DNA of 64,000 bases from assembly GCA_023667015.1 (NCBI GenBank), contig JAMPAX010000002.1, positions 180,259 through 244,258 of the forward strand, in the 5' to 3' direction. A program made the translations under genes and the position numbers. Below the pieces are notes generated by a model. It did not search any database, was not told where the DNA came from, and was given only the letters and a program-made list of their open reading frames with translations. Positions 44,321-53,537 of the stretch are shown here, piece by piece; the first letter of the stretch is position 1, and every line of letters starts with the position of its first letter. This DNA comes from Muribaculaceae bacterium. GTDB taxonomy: Bacteria; Bacteroidota; Bacteroidia; Bacteroidales; Muribaculaceae.

Positions 44321-45772
44321 CTATTGTCGACTTTTGTGGAGCTTGGATCTGAGGAGGGTCACGGCTTCACTAAGTTCAGGTGCGCGGCAGATGGCTAAGG
44401 CTCCTGTGTAGAAAATCAGGCCTACCGTAATTTGCAGTACCAATTGAACCATGGGGATGCTGCTGAGGGGCAGAACGGCCATCGATACTGCTACCATGGA
44501 TAGAGAGCCCAACAGGAAGGGCCACATGTCTGTCAGCATTCCCCGAACTGAGACCCCTGTAGAATGCCCTACTATTGCCAATACTATTCCCCAAGCAAGG
44601 AGTGAGGATAGTAGTTGTCCCCATACTAATATGGTGATGTCGCCTAAGAAGATTGTTGCCAATAAGCCTACGGCTATCGCCGTGTCTTTCACCACCTCCG
44701 CAGCAAACAGCGCCTTGGACTTTCCCAATCCTAATAAGAAATTGGAATACAGAGATAGCAACACTACGAAAATGCCGCGTCCCATAAGAATCTGAAACAA
44801 CGGAATCGCTTCATCCCATTTCTGCCCGAAGAGGGTGTGGAAGAGTGGTGCTCCAATAGCCGTCAGTCCCAACATGAATGGAAAGAGGATGAAGGATGTG
44901 AAGCGATTGATTCGATGCATATACCGCACGTAGCGGCTACGGTCGGACTGAGCACCGGCGAGTACCGGAACAAAAGATGAGGTCAGAATTTGCGACACCG
45001 ACGCCGAGCCCATCTTGCTCCATTTTTCAGCCTGAGTATATACACCCAATGGCACCATCCCATACATCAATCCTATCACAAAATTATAGATATTAAGACA
45101 GGCGGTATTGAGAATCTGTGACGAAAATACCGAAACACCTACGCCCCAAATCTCGCGCAGAGACTTCAACGAGAAAATTAGGGAGGGTAGCCAATTCCCT
45201 GTGAGCCACAATATTATAGTCTTGATAAAAGCCAGCGAAAGCTGTTGAGCCACAAGCGCCCAAGCACCATATCCGCGAAGAGCCATGACGATTCCCAGAA
45301 CCCCGGAACAGAGAAGCCCGATAAGATTGCTCAAAGCCACCATTCTGACATCCATCCGCTTCATAAGCCTATTGGTCTGCACAATAGCCAGACCATTGAC
45401 TACAAACGTCAGGAACATTACCTTCGACAGAGAGTTCAGCCTACTGTCACCGAACATATCAGCAATGACCGGCCCTAGAGCAAAAAGCAGGAGGTATACC
45501 GCAATGCTGACAGCCAGATTAAACCAGAATACCGTAGAATAATCCTTCTGATCAGGACACTCCTTCTGAAGGAGAGCCGCCCCAAAGCCGGAATCTACAA
45601 AGATAATAGCGAAGGCTTGGAAAATAGCCAGAGCACCGACCAGACCAAAGTCCTCCTTAGGAATGACATTAGCCAGAACAATCCCAACAAGGGCAAAAAC
45701 CACCTGTGAAGAGACCCTGTCAATGGTATTCCATTTCAGGGTCTTAGCAGTCTTCTTCTTGAGATTGTCCAA
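44321..45772 (-). CDS. Polysaccharide flippase (Wzx/MATE-like lipopolysaccharide biosynthesis protein)
   Basis: A 483-residue protein with about 12-14 hydrophobic helices. KKKTAKTLKWNTIDRVSSQ and VIPKEDFGLVGALAIFQAF near the N-terminus match the polysaccharide_synt/WzxC group, which flips undecaprenyl-linked oligosaccharides across the inner membrane. The middle LMYGMVPLGVYTQAEKWSKM also matches. The start is TTG at 45772, since an in-frame stop lies 4 codons upstream and the first ATG comes much later. No glycosyltransferases lie beside it in this window, so its sugar is unknown. Confidence 0.9.
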   Translation of the reverse strand: MDNLKKKTAKTLKWNTIDRVSSQVVFALVGIVLANVIPKEDFGLVGALAIFQAFAIIFVDSGFGAALLQKECPDQKDYSTVFWFNLAVSIAVYLLLFALGPVIADMFGDSRLNSLSKVMFLTFVVNGLAIVQTNRLMKRMDVRMVALSNLIGLLCSGVLGIVMALRGYGAWALVAQQLSLAFIKTIILWLTGNWLPSLIFSLKSLREIWGVGVSVFSSQILNTACLNIYNFVIGLMYGMVPLGVYTQAEKWSKMGSASVSQILTSSFVPVLAGAQSDRSRYVRYMHRINRFTSFILFPFMLGLTAIGAPLFHTLFGQKWDEAIPLFQILMGRGIFVVLLSLYSNFLLGLGKSKALFAAEVVKDTAIAVGLLATIFLGDITILVWGQLLSSLLAWGIVLAIVGHSTGVSVRGMLTDMWPFLLGSLSMVAVSMAVLPLSSIPMVQLVLQITVGLIFYTGALAICRAPELSEAVTLLRSKLHKSRQ

Positions 45773-45812
45773 AATCGTCTCTATTTATGTATGCTCAAAT
45801 AATTATTTGTGT

Positions 45813-46760
45813 TTAGATTAATTCTCCCGCTATTATCGGAGTAGCCTCCTCCTCAGCCTCCTCTTCTTCGGGTTCTTCCTCTTCCTCCTCCTTGTCGTCT
45901 ATATCTTCATCATCGGGGTCAGACTCCTCAGCATTGAGCTCGTCATCCTCATCGTCATCCTCATCGTCAGCTACAATAATATCCTCATCCTCGAGCTGTC
46001 TTACCTCCTGTTCTTCCTTAGGATTGGAAATCTGCGTGGGGTTGGAAGGAAGGGGGAAAATCTTGGCATTGCCACTCTTCTTAATCTGCGGGTCACCCTT
46101 ATAATAAATCTTGGTAGAACCCAGACCGCTCACCTTCAAGAGATCCTTCGCCCAGAGTCCGATGTAGCCGGTGCCGAGAGTGAGAGTACACTTTACCTCA
46201 TCACACTGCAGACGGTCGGCAATGATAGAGCCGGTGCCCGTGATCCGATATTTTGCAGTGTGAGCCATACCGGAGAGATAAATCTTACCATTACCGGCAG
46301 TGATAGATGCACTGACATCCGTAGAACGCAGATTTTCAACAAATATCGAACCATTGCCAATAATCTTGGCCTGGAACTTCGGAGAGGGAGCCGGAGAAAA
46401 GACCTTAATAGTAAACTGCCCTGAATTCTCTACATAGGTGAGGAAGTCGGAATACACATGAATTACGGGAAGATCCGGCTTGCCTACATCCTCAGTATTA
46501 ACCTGAATCTTAAGCTTACCCTTAGAATTGGAGAATATGAAAGCATTGTCAAACTCCTTCTCTCCATAGTAAGCCAAAAAACCGGTAGAGTCAGGATTGC
46601 AACGATATACGACGTTGACATTGTCTTGGATATATAGACGGTCGAACTGCCCCACGTTAGAAGTGTACTCATGCACGGCAGCATGAGAAAGAGCCGGAAG
46701 ACCCAGAGTAAGCAAGCAAAACAGCGGGATTATAAGAAATCGTGTAAAAGAATTGCTCAT
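45813..46760 (-). CDS. DUF2807 (head GIN domain) exported protein with very acidic tail
   Basis: A 315-residue protein with a signal peptide ending near LSHAA. Residues about 30-225 show the repeated right-handed beta pattern of DUF2807 proteins: VGQFDRLYIQDNVNVVY, ENSGQFTIKVFSPAPS, IGNGSIFVENL, ITAGNGKIYLSG and GTGSIIADRL, each turn carrying a G-x-G/S step. Residues about 248-308 are almost entirely Asp and Glu (DEDDDEDDE, EEEEEEPEEEEAEEE), followed by a short hydrophobic end. No neighbour of its family has such a tail that I know. It lies 64 nt downstream of dusB. Confidence 0.88.
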   Translation of the reverse strand: MSNSFTRFLIIPLFCLLTLGLPALSHAAVHEYTSNVGQFDRLYIQDNVNVVYRCNPDSTGFLAYYGEKEFDNAFIFSNSKGKLKIQVNTEDVGKPDLPVIHVYSDFLTYVENSGQFTIKVFSPAPSPKFQAKIIGNGSIFVENLRSTDVSASITAGNGKIYLSGMAHTAKYRITGTGSIIADRLQCDEVKCTLTLGTGYIGLWAKDLLKVSGLGSTKIYYKGDPQIKKSGNAKIFPLPSNPTQISNPKEEQEVRQLEDEDIIVADDEDDDEDDELNAEESDPDDEDIDDKEEEEEEPEEEEAEEEATPIIAGELI

Positions 46761-46824
46761 TGACTGATGCGCGTTATGAAAATTATACGTAATTATGGCG
46801 CAAAATTAATTAAAAGTTTAATAT

Positions 46825-47805
46825 TCAGGAGAAATATTGTTGGCTTATTTGTCTGAAAATATCCTCTAAATGGTCAAGAGACTCTGCACGCAGCATCTTA
46901 ATACGCGTCTGGCGGAAGTCGGGAAGTCCCTTGAAAAGAGGGGTAGCCGCCAAATGCCTCCGGATATGCAGGATGCCACGGTATTCATCGATATTGTCAA
47001 CACTTTCCCGCACCTGGCGCCAGAGAAGCTTAAACTTCTCCTCTACCGGAGTAGGGGTATATTCTCCACGCAGAATAAAATCGAAAGTTTCGCGGAAAAT
47101 CCACGGTGCTCCGAAGGCCGCCCGTCCTATCATTATACCGTCTACACCATACTTATCGAATGCATCGCGTGCTTTCTGAGGAGTAGTGATATCGCCGTTG
47201 CCAATGATAGGAATCTCCATTCTCGGGTCGTTTTTCAACTCTCCTATCAGAGTCCAGTCTGCCTCCCCTTGATACATCTGAGAGCGCGTGCGGCCATGCA
47301 CGGTCAGAGCACTTATACCGCAGTCTTGCAACCGAGGTCCCAGATCAGTGATGATTTTATTTTCACAGTCCCATCCCAGTCGGGTCTTCACCGTCACCGG
47401 TATCGAAACAGCCTTAACAATATCAGAAGTAATCGCGAGCATCTTCGGGATATCACGGAGCATTCCCGCTCCGGCACCCTTGGCAGCAACCTTCTTCACA
47501 GGACAACCGAAATTGATATCAATGATATCCGGACCGGCATCCTCCACTATTCGTGCAGCTTCGGTCATCGCCTCCGGATCGCGACCATAAATCTGTATGG
47601 CCACAGGGCGCTCAGCATCATTGATATGAAGCTTTCTGACCGTAGAGTTTATATTTCGTATTAGTGCCTCTGCAGATACAAACTCCGTATATACCATAGC
47701 TGCCCCCTGTTCGCGACATATCAGTCGGAAAGAAGGATCAGTGACATCCTCCATCGGAGCAAGAAGTACGGGGCGTTCCCCTAAGTCAATATTACCTATC
47801 TTCAT
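46825..47805 (-). CDS. dusB: tRNA-dihydrouridine synthase DusB
   Basis: A 326-residue FMN enzyme that reduces uridines in the tRNA D-loop. The TIM-barrel start is LLAPMEDVTDPSFRLI, followed by VYTEFVSAEALI, the catalytic Cys in DINFGCPVKKVAAKGAGAGML, VTVKTRLGWD, LTVHGRTRSQMYQGEADW and IPIIGNGDITTPQKARD, then DGIMIGRAAFGAPWIF. These match the Dus family end to end. It starts 4 nt after the M16 peptidase stop, so the two are probably one transcript. Confidence 0.95.
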   Translation of the reverse strand: MKIGNIDLGERPVLLAPMEDVTDPSFRLICREQGAAMVYTEFVSAEALIRNINSTVRKLHINDAERPVAIQIYGRDPEAMTEAARIVEDAGPDIIDINFGCPVKKVAAKGAGAGMLRDIPKMLAITSDIVKAVSIPVTVKTRLGWDCENKIITDLGPRLQDCGISALTVHGRTRSQMYQGEADWTLIGELKNDPRMEIPIIGNGDITTPQKARDAFDKYGVDGIMIGRAAFGAPWIFRETFDFILRGEYTPTPVEEKFKLLWRQVRESVDNIDEYRGILHIRRHLAATPLFKGLPDFRQTRIKMLRAESLDHLEDIFRQISQQYFS

Positions 47806-47809
47806 AATT

Positions 47810-49066
47810 TTATTGTAAAGTCAGAGAGCTGAGATTCTCCGGGGTAAGCAATTCGGCCACCGCACGGAACTCCTCAGGGGTAACAGCGCGAACCCTCTCA
47901 GCAGTAAGAGCCGGATTAAGAATAGCGTCATAATACAGCAGGCTCTTCCCCATCGACATTGCCATAGATTCACGATTATCAGTCGAGACCAATAGCTGAC
48001 CGCAGTATTGTTCCTTGATTTTAGAGAAAGCGCGTTCGGAGAAAGAGGACTGTGCCAGAGCATCCACGGCTTCAAAAATCAGGCGAGTACACTTCTTGAC
48101 AGCTGAAGGATCGCAACCGAAATAAATCATAATGGTACCTGCATTGCTCAGCAGGGCTACCGACGAGTCTACGGTATAGACAAGTCCGCGACGCTCGCGC
48201 AACTCCTGGTTTAATCGGGAATTCATGCATGGTCCACCTAAATAATTATTGAGTAGAAACAGGGGAAAACGTCTCGGATCGTTTCTGCCGAAAGTGCGTG
48301 TTCCAATGATCGTGTGGGCCTGATGGGAATCGCGCGAACGCACCTCAGCAAACCTTGGAGCCACAACAGGAACAGGCCTTGACATTACAGGAGCCGGATG
48401 ATTAAAACCTCCGAAATATTTGCGAGCAAGGGAAAGAAGTTTATCCGGACTGCCGGGGTCGGAGATGTAGACTACCATATTCGCCGGCGTATAGAACACG
48501 TCGAGAAACTCTCGGCAGTCGGCCGAAGAAAGAGAGCGAACACTCCGGGGGGAGCCAAGAATATTGTGGGCCAAGCCGGAGCCGGAATATATCAGCTCCT
48601 CAAAATCATCATAGACGGCATCCGAGGGGGAATCGAGATAAGAATGAATCTCCTCGATGACCACCTCACGCTCACGCCTGAGCTCTGAGTCAGGAAATAC
48701 TGAACATGCGATAATATCACTGAGCAGTTCCAGAGCACGGTCGGCATATCCTGCCGGAGCGTTGGTATAGATAAGTGTTTCCTCCTTGGAAGTATACGCG
48801 TTCAGCTCACCACCAATAGACTCCATTCTGTTAGAGATATGCCAAGAGCGGCGATGGGAAGTACCTTTAAAGATAGTATGCTCCACGAAATGAGCGAGAC
48901 CGAACTTATCGAGAGACTCATCGCGAGAACCCACACCGACAGCCACGCCGATATATGATACATTACCGGGCTGACGCCTGATGACAACACGCAGGCCATT
49001 ATCGAGAGAAAACACCTTGGGAGCGAGCTCATCTGAAGAAGAATCTATAGTATAAATTGGGGTCAT
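47810..49066 (-). CDS. M16 family (insulinase-like) zinc peptidase
   Basis: A 418-residue protein with the inverted zinc motif HFVEH (residues 59-63) after GSRDESLDKFGLA, and the downstream Glu in REREVVIEEIHSYLDSPSD. The C-terminal domain carries NYLGGPCMNSRLNQELRERRGLVYTVDSS, the substrate-binding R/Y pair region of the family. The length fits the single-chain mitochondrial-processing-peptidase-type group. No signal peptide is seen, so it acts in the cytoplasm. It is divergent from the TPR gene at 49198 and leads into dusB. Confidence 0.93.
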   Translation of the reverse strand: MTPIYTIDSSSDELAPKVFSLDNGLRVVIRRQPGNVSYIGVAVGVGSRDESLDKFGLAHFVEHTIFKGTSHRRSWHISNRMESIGGELNAYTSKEETLIYTNAPAGYADRALELLSDIIACSVFPDSELRREREVVIEEIHSYLDSPSDAVYDDFEELIYSGSGLAHNILGSPRSVRSLSSADCREFLDVFYTPANMVVYISDPGSPDKLLSLARKYFGGFNHPAPVMSRPVPVVAPRFAEVRSRDSHQAHTIIGTRTFGRNDPRRFPLFLLNNYLGGPCMNSRLNQELRERRGLVYTVDSSVALLSNAGTIMIYFGCDPSAVKKCTRLIFEAVDALAQSSFSERAFSKIKEQYCGQLLVSTDNRESMAMSMGKSLLYYDAILNPALTAERVRAVTPEEFRAVAELLTPENLSSLTLQ

Positions 49067-49131
49067 AAGAATAAACTTAGGCTATGGGAGTGCAAAATTA
49101 GTGAAAAAAGTTGCAAATAAAGTCTCAAAAT

Positions 49132-49162
49132 TTTGTCAGATATAAAAAAATGTATAATTTTG
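49132..49162 (+). promoter_or_regulatory. Predicted promoter of the TPR protein gene
   Basis: TTTG (49132-49135), a 19-nt spacer and TAATTTTG (49155-49162) match the Bacteroidetes consensus; the ATG is at 49198, about 30 nt from the likely start. Confidence 0.65.
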
Positions 49163-49197
49163 TATGTTGAATATAAAACCGACAATAAAGAACAGAT

Positions 49198-49902
49198 ATG
49201 GCATCTGAAAACAAACACGACAATACAGAAGATCAGACCGCGATAGAGAATCTGAACAGCACCCTGACAAGCGCCGGGGAGAAAGTGGCTGCCAACAAGA
49301 AGATTATCTGGTGGGGAATCGGCATTGTAGCCGTAGTCGCCGCCTTCATAATGAGCTACTTGTTTATCTATCGCAATCCCCGACTGAACAACTCCTGGGA
49401 AGCATATAATAAGGTGCAACTACAGACAATGCGTGGTGAACTCAACGACAGCACAGCCGCCGTGCAGTATCAGAAAGTGGCTGATGAATACAGCGGCACC
49501 AATGCCGGAGCTTGTGCTGCCCTCGCAGCTGCCGAGTCCTTCTATGACCTTGGCAAGTATGACCAAGCCATTAAGTATCTCGACAAGTTTGATGTCTCCG
49601 AGCCCGTCATCATGGCTCAGAGCCGTCTGCTCCTCGGCGACTGCTACGTAAACAAAGGTGCCGGAAGCTACTCCAAGGCTATTGAAGCCTATCAGGAGGC
49701 TATCAGCAAGGCCGATGGCAATCCTCAGATTGTTCCCATCGCTCTAATCAAGGAGGCCAACGTCTACGATGCCCAGAAGAAATATGATAAGGCTCTTGAA
49801 TGCTACACCACTATCAAGAACTCTTACCCCGAATTCCAATTCGGCAACGGCATGAACGTAGACGCTTACATCGAACGCGAAAACAGCCGCCTTGGCAAGT
49901 AA
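49198..49902 (+). CDS. Membrane-anchored tetratricopeptide repeat protein (YfgM-like)
   Basis: A 234-residue protein with a 38-residue cytoplasmic start, one transmembrane helix (IIWWGIGIVAVVAAFIMSYLFI) and a periplasmic TPR domain. Repeats include AALAAAESFYDLGKYDQAIKYL, QSRLLLGDCYVNKGAGSYSKAIEAY and ALIKEANVYDAQKKYDKALECY. The layout (short tail, helix, TPR) is like YfgM-type Sec translocon or envelope chaperone partners. It has its own promoter and no partner genes adjacent. Confidence 0.88.
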   Translation: MASENKHDNTEDQTAIENLNSTLTSAGEKVAANKKIIWWGIGIVAVVAAFIMSYLFIYRNPRLNNSWEAYNKVQLQTMRGELNDSTAAVQYQKVADEYSGTNAGACAALAAAESFYDLGKYDQAIKYLDKFDVSEPVIMAQSRLLLGDCYVNKGAGSYSKAIEAYQEAISKADGNPQIVPIALIKEANVYDAQKKYDKALECYTTIKNSYPEFQFGNGMNVDAYIERENSRLGK

Positions 49903-50078
49903 CGTCAATAGTTGATAGTTGATAGACAATTGACGATCATTGTAAATTATAAATTGAAAATCCTTCCATAAAATAATAAAACATTTTATGAAATCGGGTC
50001 AGGTCTTTCGTAGGCGTGGCCCGTTTCTCTTTAATTAAATTTGAAATCTGTCACAAAAACAACCGCGCATAAGGCTTA

Positions 50079-50102
50079 AATTTAAATCGACTATCTACTT
50101 AT
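50079..50102 (-). repeat. Dispersed 24-bp repeat copy
   Basis: On the minus strand it reads AAGTAGATAGTCGATTT, one change from the copy at 34934-34957. It lies 35 bp upstream of the ClC gene in the 235-bp gap after the TPR gene, which otherwise shows only short direct words (GTTGATAGTTGATAG near 49908). Confidence 0.7.
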
Positions 50103-50137
50103 CGGAACATATTTTAACACTTTGGTGTTGAAGTATT

Positions 50138-51514
50138 ATGACCAACAGTAATAAGCCTATAGATAATCTGCGTGCCAGTCTCTCCAAGGGTAAAGGCATC
50201 TTGGAGAAGTTCCTGATACGTCTTGGGAGTATCCCCGGACGCCTTCAGGGCAATTCTCATTGGCTTATGCTTGTATGTATAATTGCCGGGTTGGCCACAG
50301 GCCTGGTTACCCATGTGCTGAACCTGCTTCTTCACTTCATTTCAGGGAATATATTGGGACGGCTGGATCCTTATGGGCCAAACTTGCAGTTCCTATTTCT
50401 CCCAACAATCGGCATATTGCTGGCGATAATTTTTGCAAGATATATTGTAAGAATGCCACTCTCGCATGGCACGGATAGAATCCGTAAGTTTCTCAAAGAG
50501 CAGAACTATCAGCTTCCACCGCGACTGATGTGGGCAAGTGTAGTAGGCACCTCTATAACCTTAGGGTTCGGAGGATCTGCCGGTGCTGAGGGTCCGAGTG
50601 CCTACACCGGCTCAGCCATAGCCAGCAACATCGGACGACTCTTCAGGCTGACTGAGGAAGAGATGCGGGTAATGGTGGGTATAGGAGCCGGGGCCGGCAT
50701 CGCAGGAATCTTCCGCTCCCCTATTGGAGGTGTAATGTTTACGCTTGAAGTGCTACAGATGCCACTCTCTACAATCCCGGTGATGGCTCTGATTGTGGCT
50801 TGCCTTGCCAGTGGTCTGTCATCTTACATGCTTGCCGGACAACAGTTTGACGTAAGCTTCTTCAACTCTATAAAGCCTGAGGGTCAGCATCTCTGGCTTG
50901 TAGTACTATTGGGAATAGTATGTGGACTCTACTCAATATACTATACGTATACCTTTCTGGTGACCTCCCGGAGTCTTGGAGCCGTCTCCAATCGCTGGAT
51001 ACGTGGTGTTTTTGCAGGTATCATCATCGGCCTGGGGGTATATTTTTTCCCGTCGCTATATGCTACGGGCTATTCCTCACTCGACAAATTACTTGCCGGA
51101 GACAATACAGCAATGATAGGCTACGGACATTTTGGTAGCCTGGAGTTATCACCGCTATTACTTATGGAAGTAGCCCTTGGGATTGTATTGGTAAAGGGTA
51201 TCGTATGCAGTGCCACCAATAATGGAGGGGGTATAGTGGGCAACTTTGCACCCACACTATTTGCCGGAGGATTCGTAGGCTTTATATTTGCGATGGCTTC
51301 CAATACCTGGTTCGGATGTAGTCTTCACATACCAAATTATATATTCTTAGGGATGGCCGGAGCGATGTCAGGAATCATCGAGGCACCTATGATGGCAATA
51401 TTTCTGACCGCAGAGATGGCCAATCGTTCAGACTTCTTCTGGCCTTTGGCAATCGTATCACTCATCAGTTGGAGCGTCCGCAGACTCATCACCCCCCACA
51501 TGGAGGGAGTTTGA
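50138..51514 (+). CDS. ClC family chloride channel/antiporter
   Basis: A 458-residue protein with about 11 membrane helices. The gating Glu is in GGSAGAEGPSAYTGSAIAS (the GxEGP motif, here AEGP), followed by GAGAGIAGIFRSPIGGVMFTLE and VCSATNNGGGIVGNFAPTLFAGGFVG, ending in MAGAMSGIIEAPMMAIFLTAEM. The GSGIP segment of E. coli ClC is not present; MPLSHGTDRI stands near that place, so this belongs to a divergent ClC group. The gating Glu is kept, which favours proton-coupled antiport. No CBS domains are present. A small palindrome (AACAC-TTTG-GTGTT, 50116-50129) lies just upstream. Confidence 0.92.
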   Translation: MTNSNKPIDNLRASLSKGKGILEKFLIRLGSIPGRLQGNSHWLMLVCIIAGLATGLVTHVLNLLLHFISGNILGRLDPYGPNLQFLFLPTIGILLAIIFARYIVRMPLSHGTDRIRKFLKEQNYQLPPRLMWASVVGTSITLGFGGSAGAEGPSAYTGSAIASNIGRLFRLTEEEMRVMVGIGAGAGIAGIFRSPIGGVMFTLEVLQMPLSTIPVMALIVACLASGLSSYMLAGQQFDVSFFNSIKPEGQHLWLVVLLGIVCGLYSIYYTYTFLVTSRSLGAVSNRWIRGVFAGIIIGLGVYFFPSLYATGYSSLDKLLAGDNTAMIGYGHFGSLELSPLLLMEVALGIVLVKGIVCSATNNGGGIVGNFAPTLFAGGFVGFIFAMASNTWFGCSLHIPNYIFLGMAGAMSGIIEAPMMAIFLTAEMANRSDFFWPLAIVSLISWSVRRLITPHMEGV

Positions 51515-52013
51515 GAGTAGGTTACAAACCGACAACGAATGGAGAAGGAAGTTGATAGTTGATGGGGATAAAAAAATAGCAGACGTCTTTCACAAGAAGT
51601 CTGCCGCAATGCGAATCAAATTTTATATTCTACAAACCTAACATAAACGATCTTTTAATTTTCCTTGCTTTAGTAGTCTATCCTACTTTTATGCCATACT
51701 AACCTTAAACATTTTAATTATGAACCGATATGAGTAACCTTTATCTATCAAACCAAATGAACCTATTCTGAAAATTATTAGTTAAGCGCGAGTCTGATTA
51801 ATATTATCAAAGTTTGTTATCAAAACTTCAACAATGCAAAATTATATTAAAAAAAAGCCATCGCCAAGACTTCAAACGGCAATATTATTGAATATATAAA
51901 AATTCCAAATCTTATCTATCTGGTTTTCAAGAATTGTATATTTTATAAATATAAGTCTTAATATTAAAAATATCGAGAGAAACAGGGGAGAACTGCAAGA
52001 GAGAAAACCTTTT
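51515..52013. other. AT-rich intergenic region before rpoN, no gene seen
   Basis: About 500 bp, strongly AT-rich, with runs such as AAAAAAAA and no frame with a recognisable protein. It could hold a long regulatory region or small RNA; nothing specific is seen other than the promoter at its right end. Confidence 0.5.
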
Positions 52014-52045
52014 TTTGGTCATCTCATGAGTTTTTTTTACCTTTG
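52014..52045 (+). promoter_or_regulatory. Predicted rpoN promoter, very close to the start codon
   Basis: TTTG (52014-52017), a 20-nt spacer and TACCTTTG (52038-52045) match the -33/-7 consensus. The ATG is at 52054, only 8 nt past the -7 box, so the transcript would have almost no leader. Confidence 0.6.
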
Positions 52046-52053
52046 TTTTCGAT

Positions 52054-53454
52054 ATGGAAACTGACTCCTCCAAATACTCCGCAGGCCTCCAGCTGGAACA
52101 ACGGCAACGCCTTCGTCTCTCCCAGCAGCATCTTCGATATGTGAAGATGCTTGAGCTTAATGCGCCCGAATTTGATGAAGTTGTGGAGCGAGAACTTGAT
52201 GACAATCCGGCTCTTGAATCTAAAGAGGAAGAGACTCCACCGGAGTCAGTGCAAGATGAAACCCCATATTATCTCCGATATACACGCAACGAATCGGCCG
52301 ACGAGGCAACAACAGAGATAGTAGCAGTAGATGATTCCGACACTCTCTACGACAACTTGATTCGTCAGATCTCTGAAAGGAATGTCAGTCCTGAAATAGC
52401 GCGTATTGCCCGATACCTTGCCGGAAATGTCGATTCCAACGGATATATTCGCCGTGACCTTGTCAATATCGTAGATGATATGGAGTTTAATCATGGCATA
52501 GTCACCGATATCGAAACGGCTCGCAAAGCTCTCGATCTTATACGTAGCCTTGACCCACCCGGGGTTGGTGCCCGCGACCTCCGCGATACGCTAATTCTCC
52601 AACTGGAGCGAATGCCGGCGGGAGAAACCCGCGATGATGCGTTGAGAATCCTCGAAAACAAATTTGAGGAGTTTACCATGCGCCATTATCAGAAACTAAT
52701 ATCCTCGCTGGGTCTTACTCGCGAACGCACCATGGAAGCCGTAGCACTCATCCGGACTCTTAACCCCAAACCCGGAGCCTCCTTTGGAGGGAGTTCAGAA
52801 TCCCTCGGCAATGTAATAATACCCGATTTCATCGTGGAAAATCGCGATGGTCAGCTCAATATTACTCTCAATAATCGCGTGCCAATGCTGGGTATCGAAC
52901 AGAGCTTTGAAGAGGCTGTAGCCGCTCTGAAGAGGGATGCTCCCGGCAGAAGAAAACGAAAGGGCTCAGAGTATATAATATCCAGGTATAACGAAGCTCG
53001 AGACTTTATAAAGATTATACGGCAGCGCCAGCAGACTATGATGCAAGTAATGACAGCAATCCTGCAAATCCAGTATGACTATTTCATTACCGAGGATATA
53101 GACCGTCTCCATCCCATGATGATAAAGGATATTGCCAATATCACAGGCCTTGACATCTCCACAATATCTCGGGCTACTGCCAACAAGTATGTGGCCACCC
53201 CCTGGGGTGTCTTCCCTTTAAGATACTTTTTCAGCGACACCATTGGCAATGAAGATGAAGGATTGACCAACAGAAAAATCGAAGCCGAAATCAAAAGCCT
53301 TGTGGACTCTGAAGACAAACGCAATCCACTGAGCGACGAAAAGATCTGCAGAGCTCTCAACGATAAAGGCTTCGACGTCTCCCGACGCACTATTGCCAAA
53401 TACCGCGACCGCACCGGCATTCCCGTGGCCCGTCTCCGCAAAGAGTTTCAATAA
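52054..53454 (+). CDS. rpoN: RNA polymerase sigma-54 factor RpoN
   Basis: A 466-residue sigma-54. Region I, rich in Gln and Leu, is QLEQRQRLRLSQQHLRYVKMLELN, needed for activator response. The core-binding domain spans about residues 100-290 (LDLIRSLDPPGVGARDL). The DNA-binding part has LRPVILAD-like steps in HPMMIKDIANITGLDISTISR and the RpoN box SRRTIAKYRD near residue 450. It directs transcription from -24/-12 promoters when an AAA+ activator helps; none is in this window. Its neighbours are a DUF6377 regulator 83 nt downstream and a PorY-like kinase beyond. Confidence 0.95.
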   Translation: METDSSKYSAGLQLEQRQRLRLSQQHLRYVKMLELNAPEFDEVVERELDDNPALESKEEETPPESVQDETPYYLRYTRNESADEATTEIVAVDDSDTLYDNLIRQISERNVSPEIARIARYLAGNVDSNGYIRRDLVNIVDDMEFNHGIVTDIETARKALDLIRSLDPPGVGARDLRDTLILQLERMPAGETRDDALRILENKFEEFTMRHYQKLISSLGLTRERTMEAVALIRTLNPKPGASFGGSSESLGNVIIPDFIVENRDGQLNITLNNRVPMLGIEQSFEEAVAALKRDAPGRRKRKGSEYIISRYNEARDFIKIIRQRQQTMMQVMTAILQIQYDYFITEDIDRLHPMMIKDIANITGLDISTISRATANKYVATPWGVFPLRYFFSDTIGNEDEGLTNRKIEAEIKSLVDSEDKRNPLSDEKICRALNDKGFDVSRRTIAKYRDRTGIPVARLRKEFQ

Positions 53455-53537
53455 CTCGAGCCACCAATTCCAAAGTTTACAAATAACAACATCATCGGAT
53501 TCCCACATAAAACTCAACTGACACCTTTACGCTTTCT

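Noticed and set aside
51515-52013. A hidden gene or RNA in the AT-rich stretch before rpoN.
   Set aside because: No frame or stable fold recognised by eye; only the rpoN promoter is supported.
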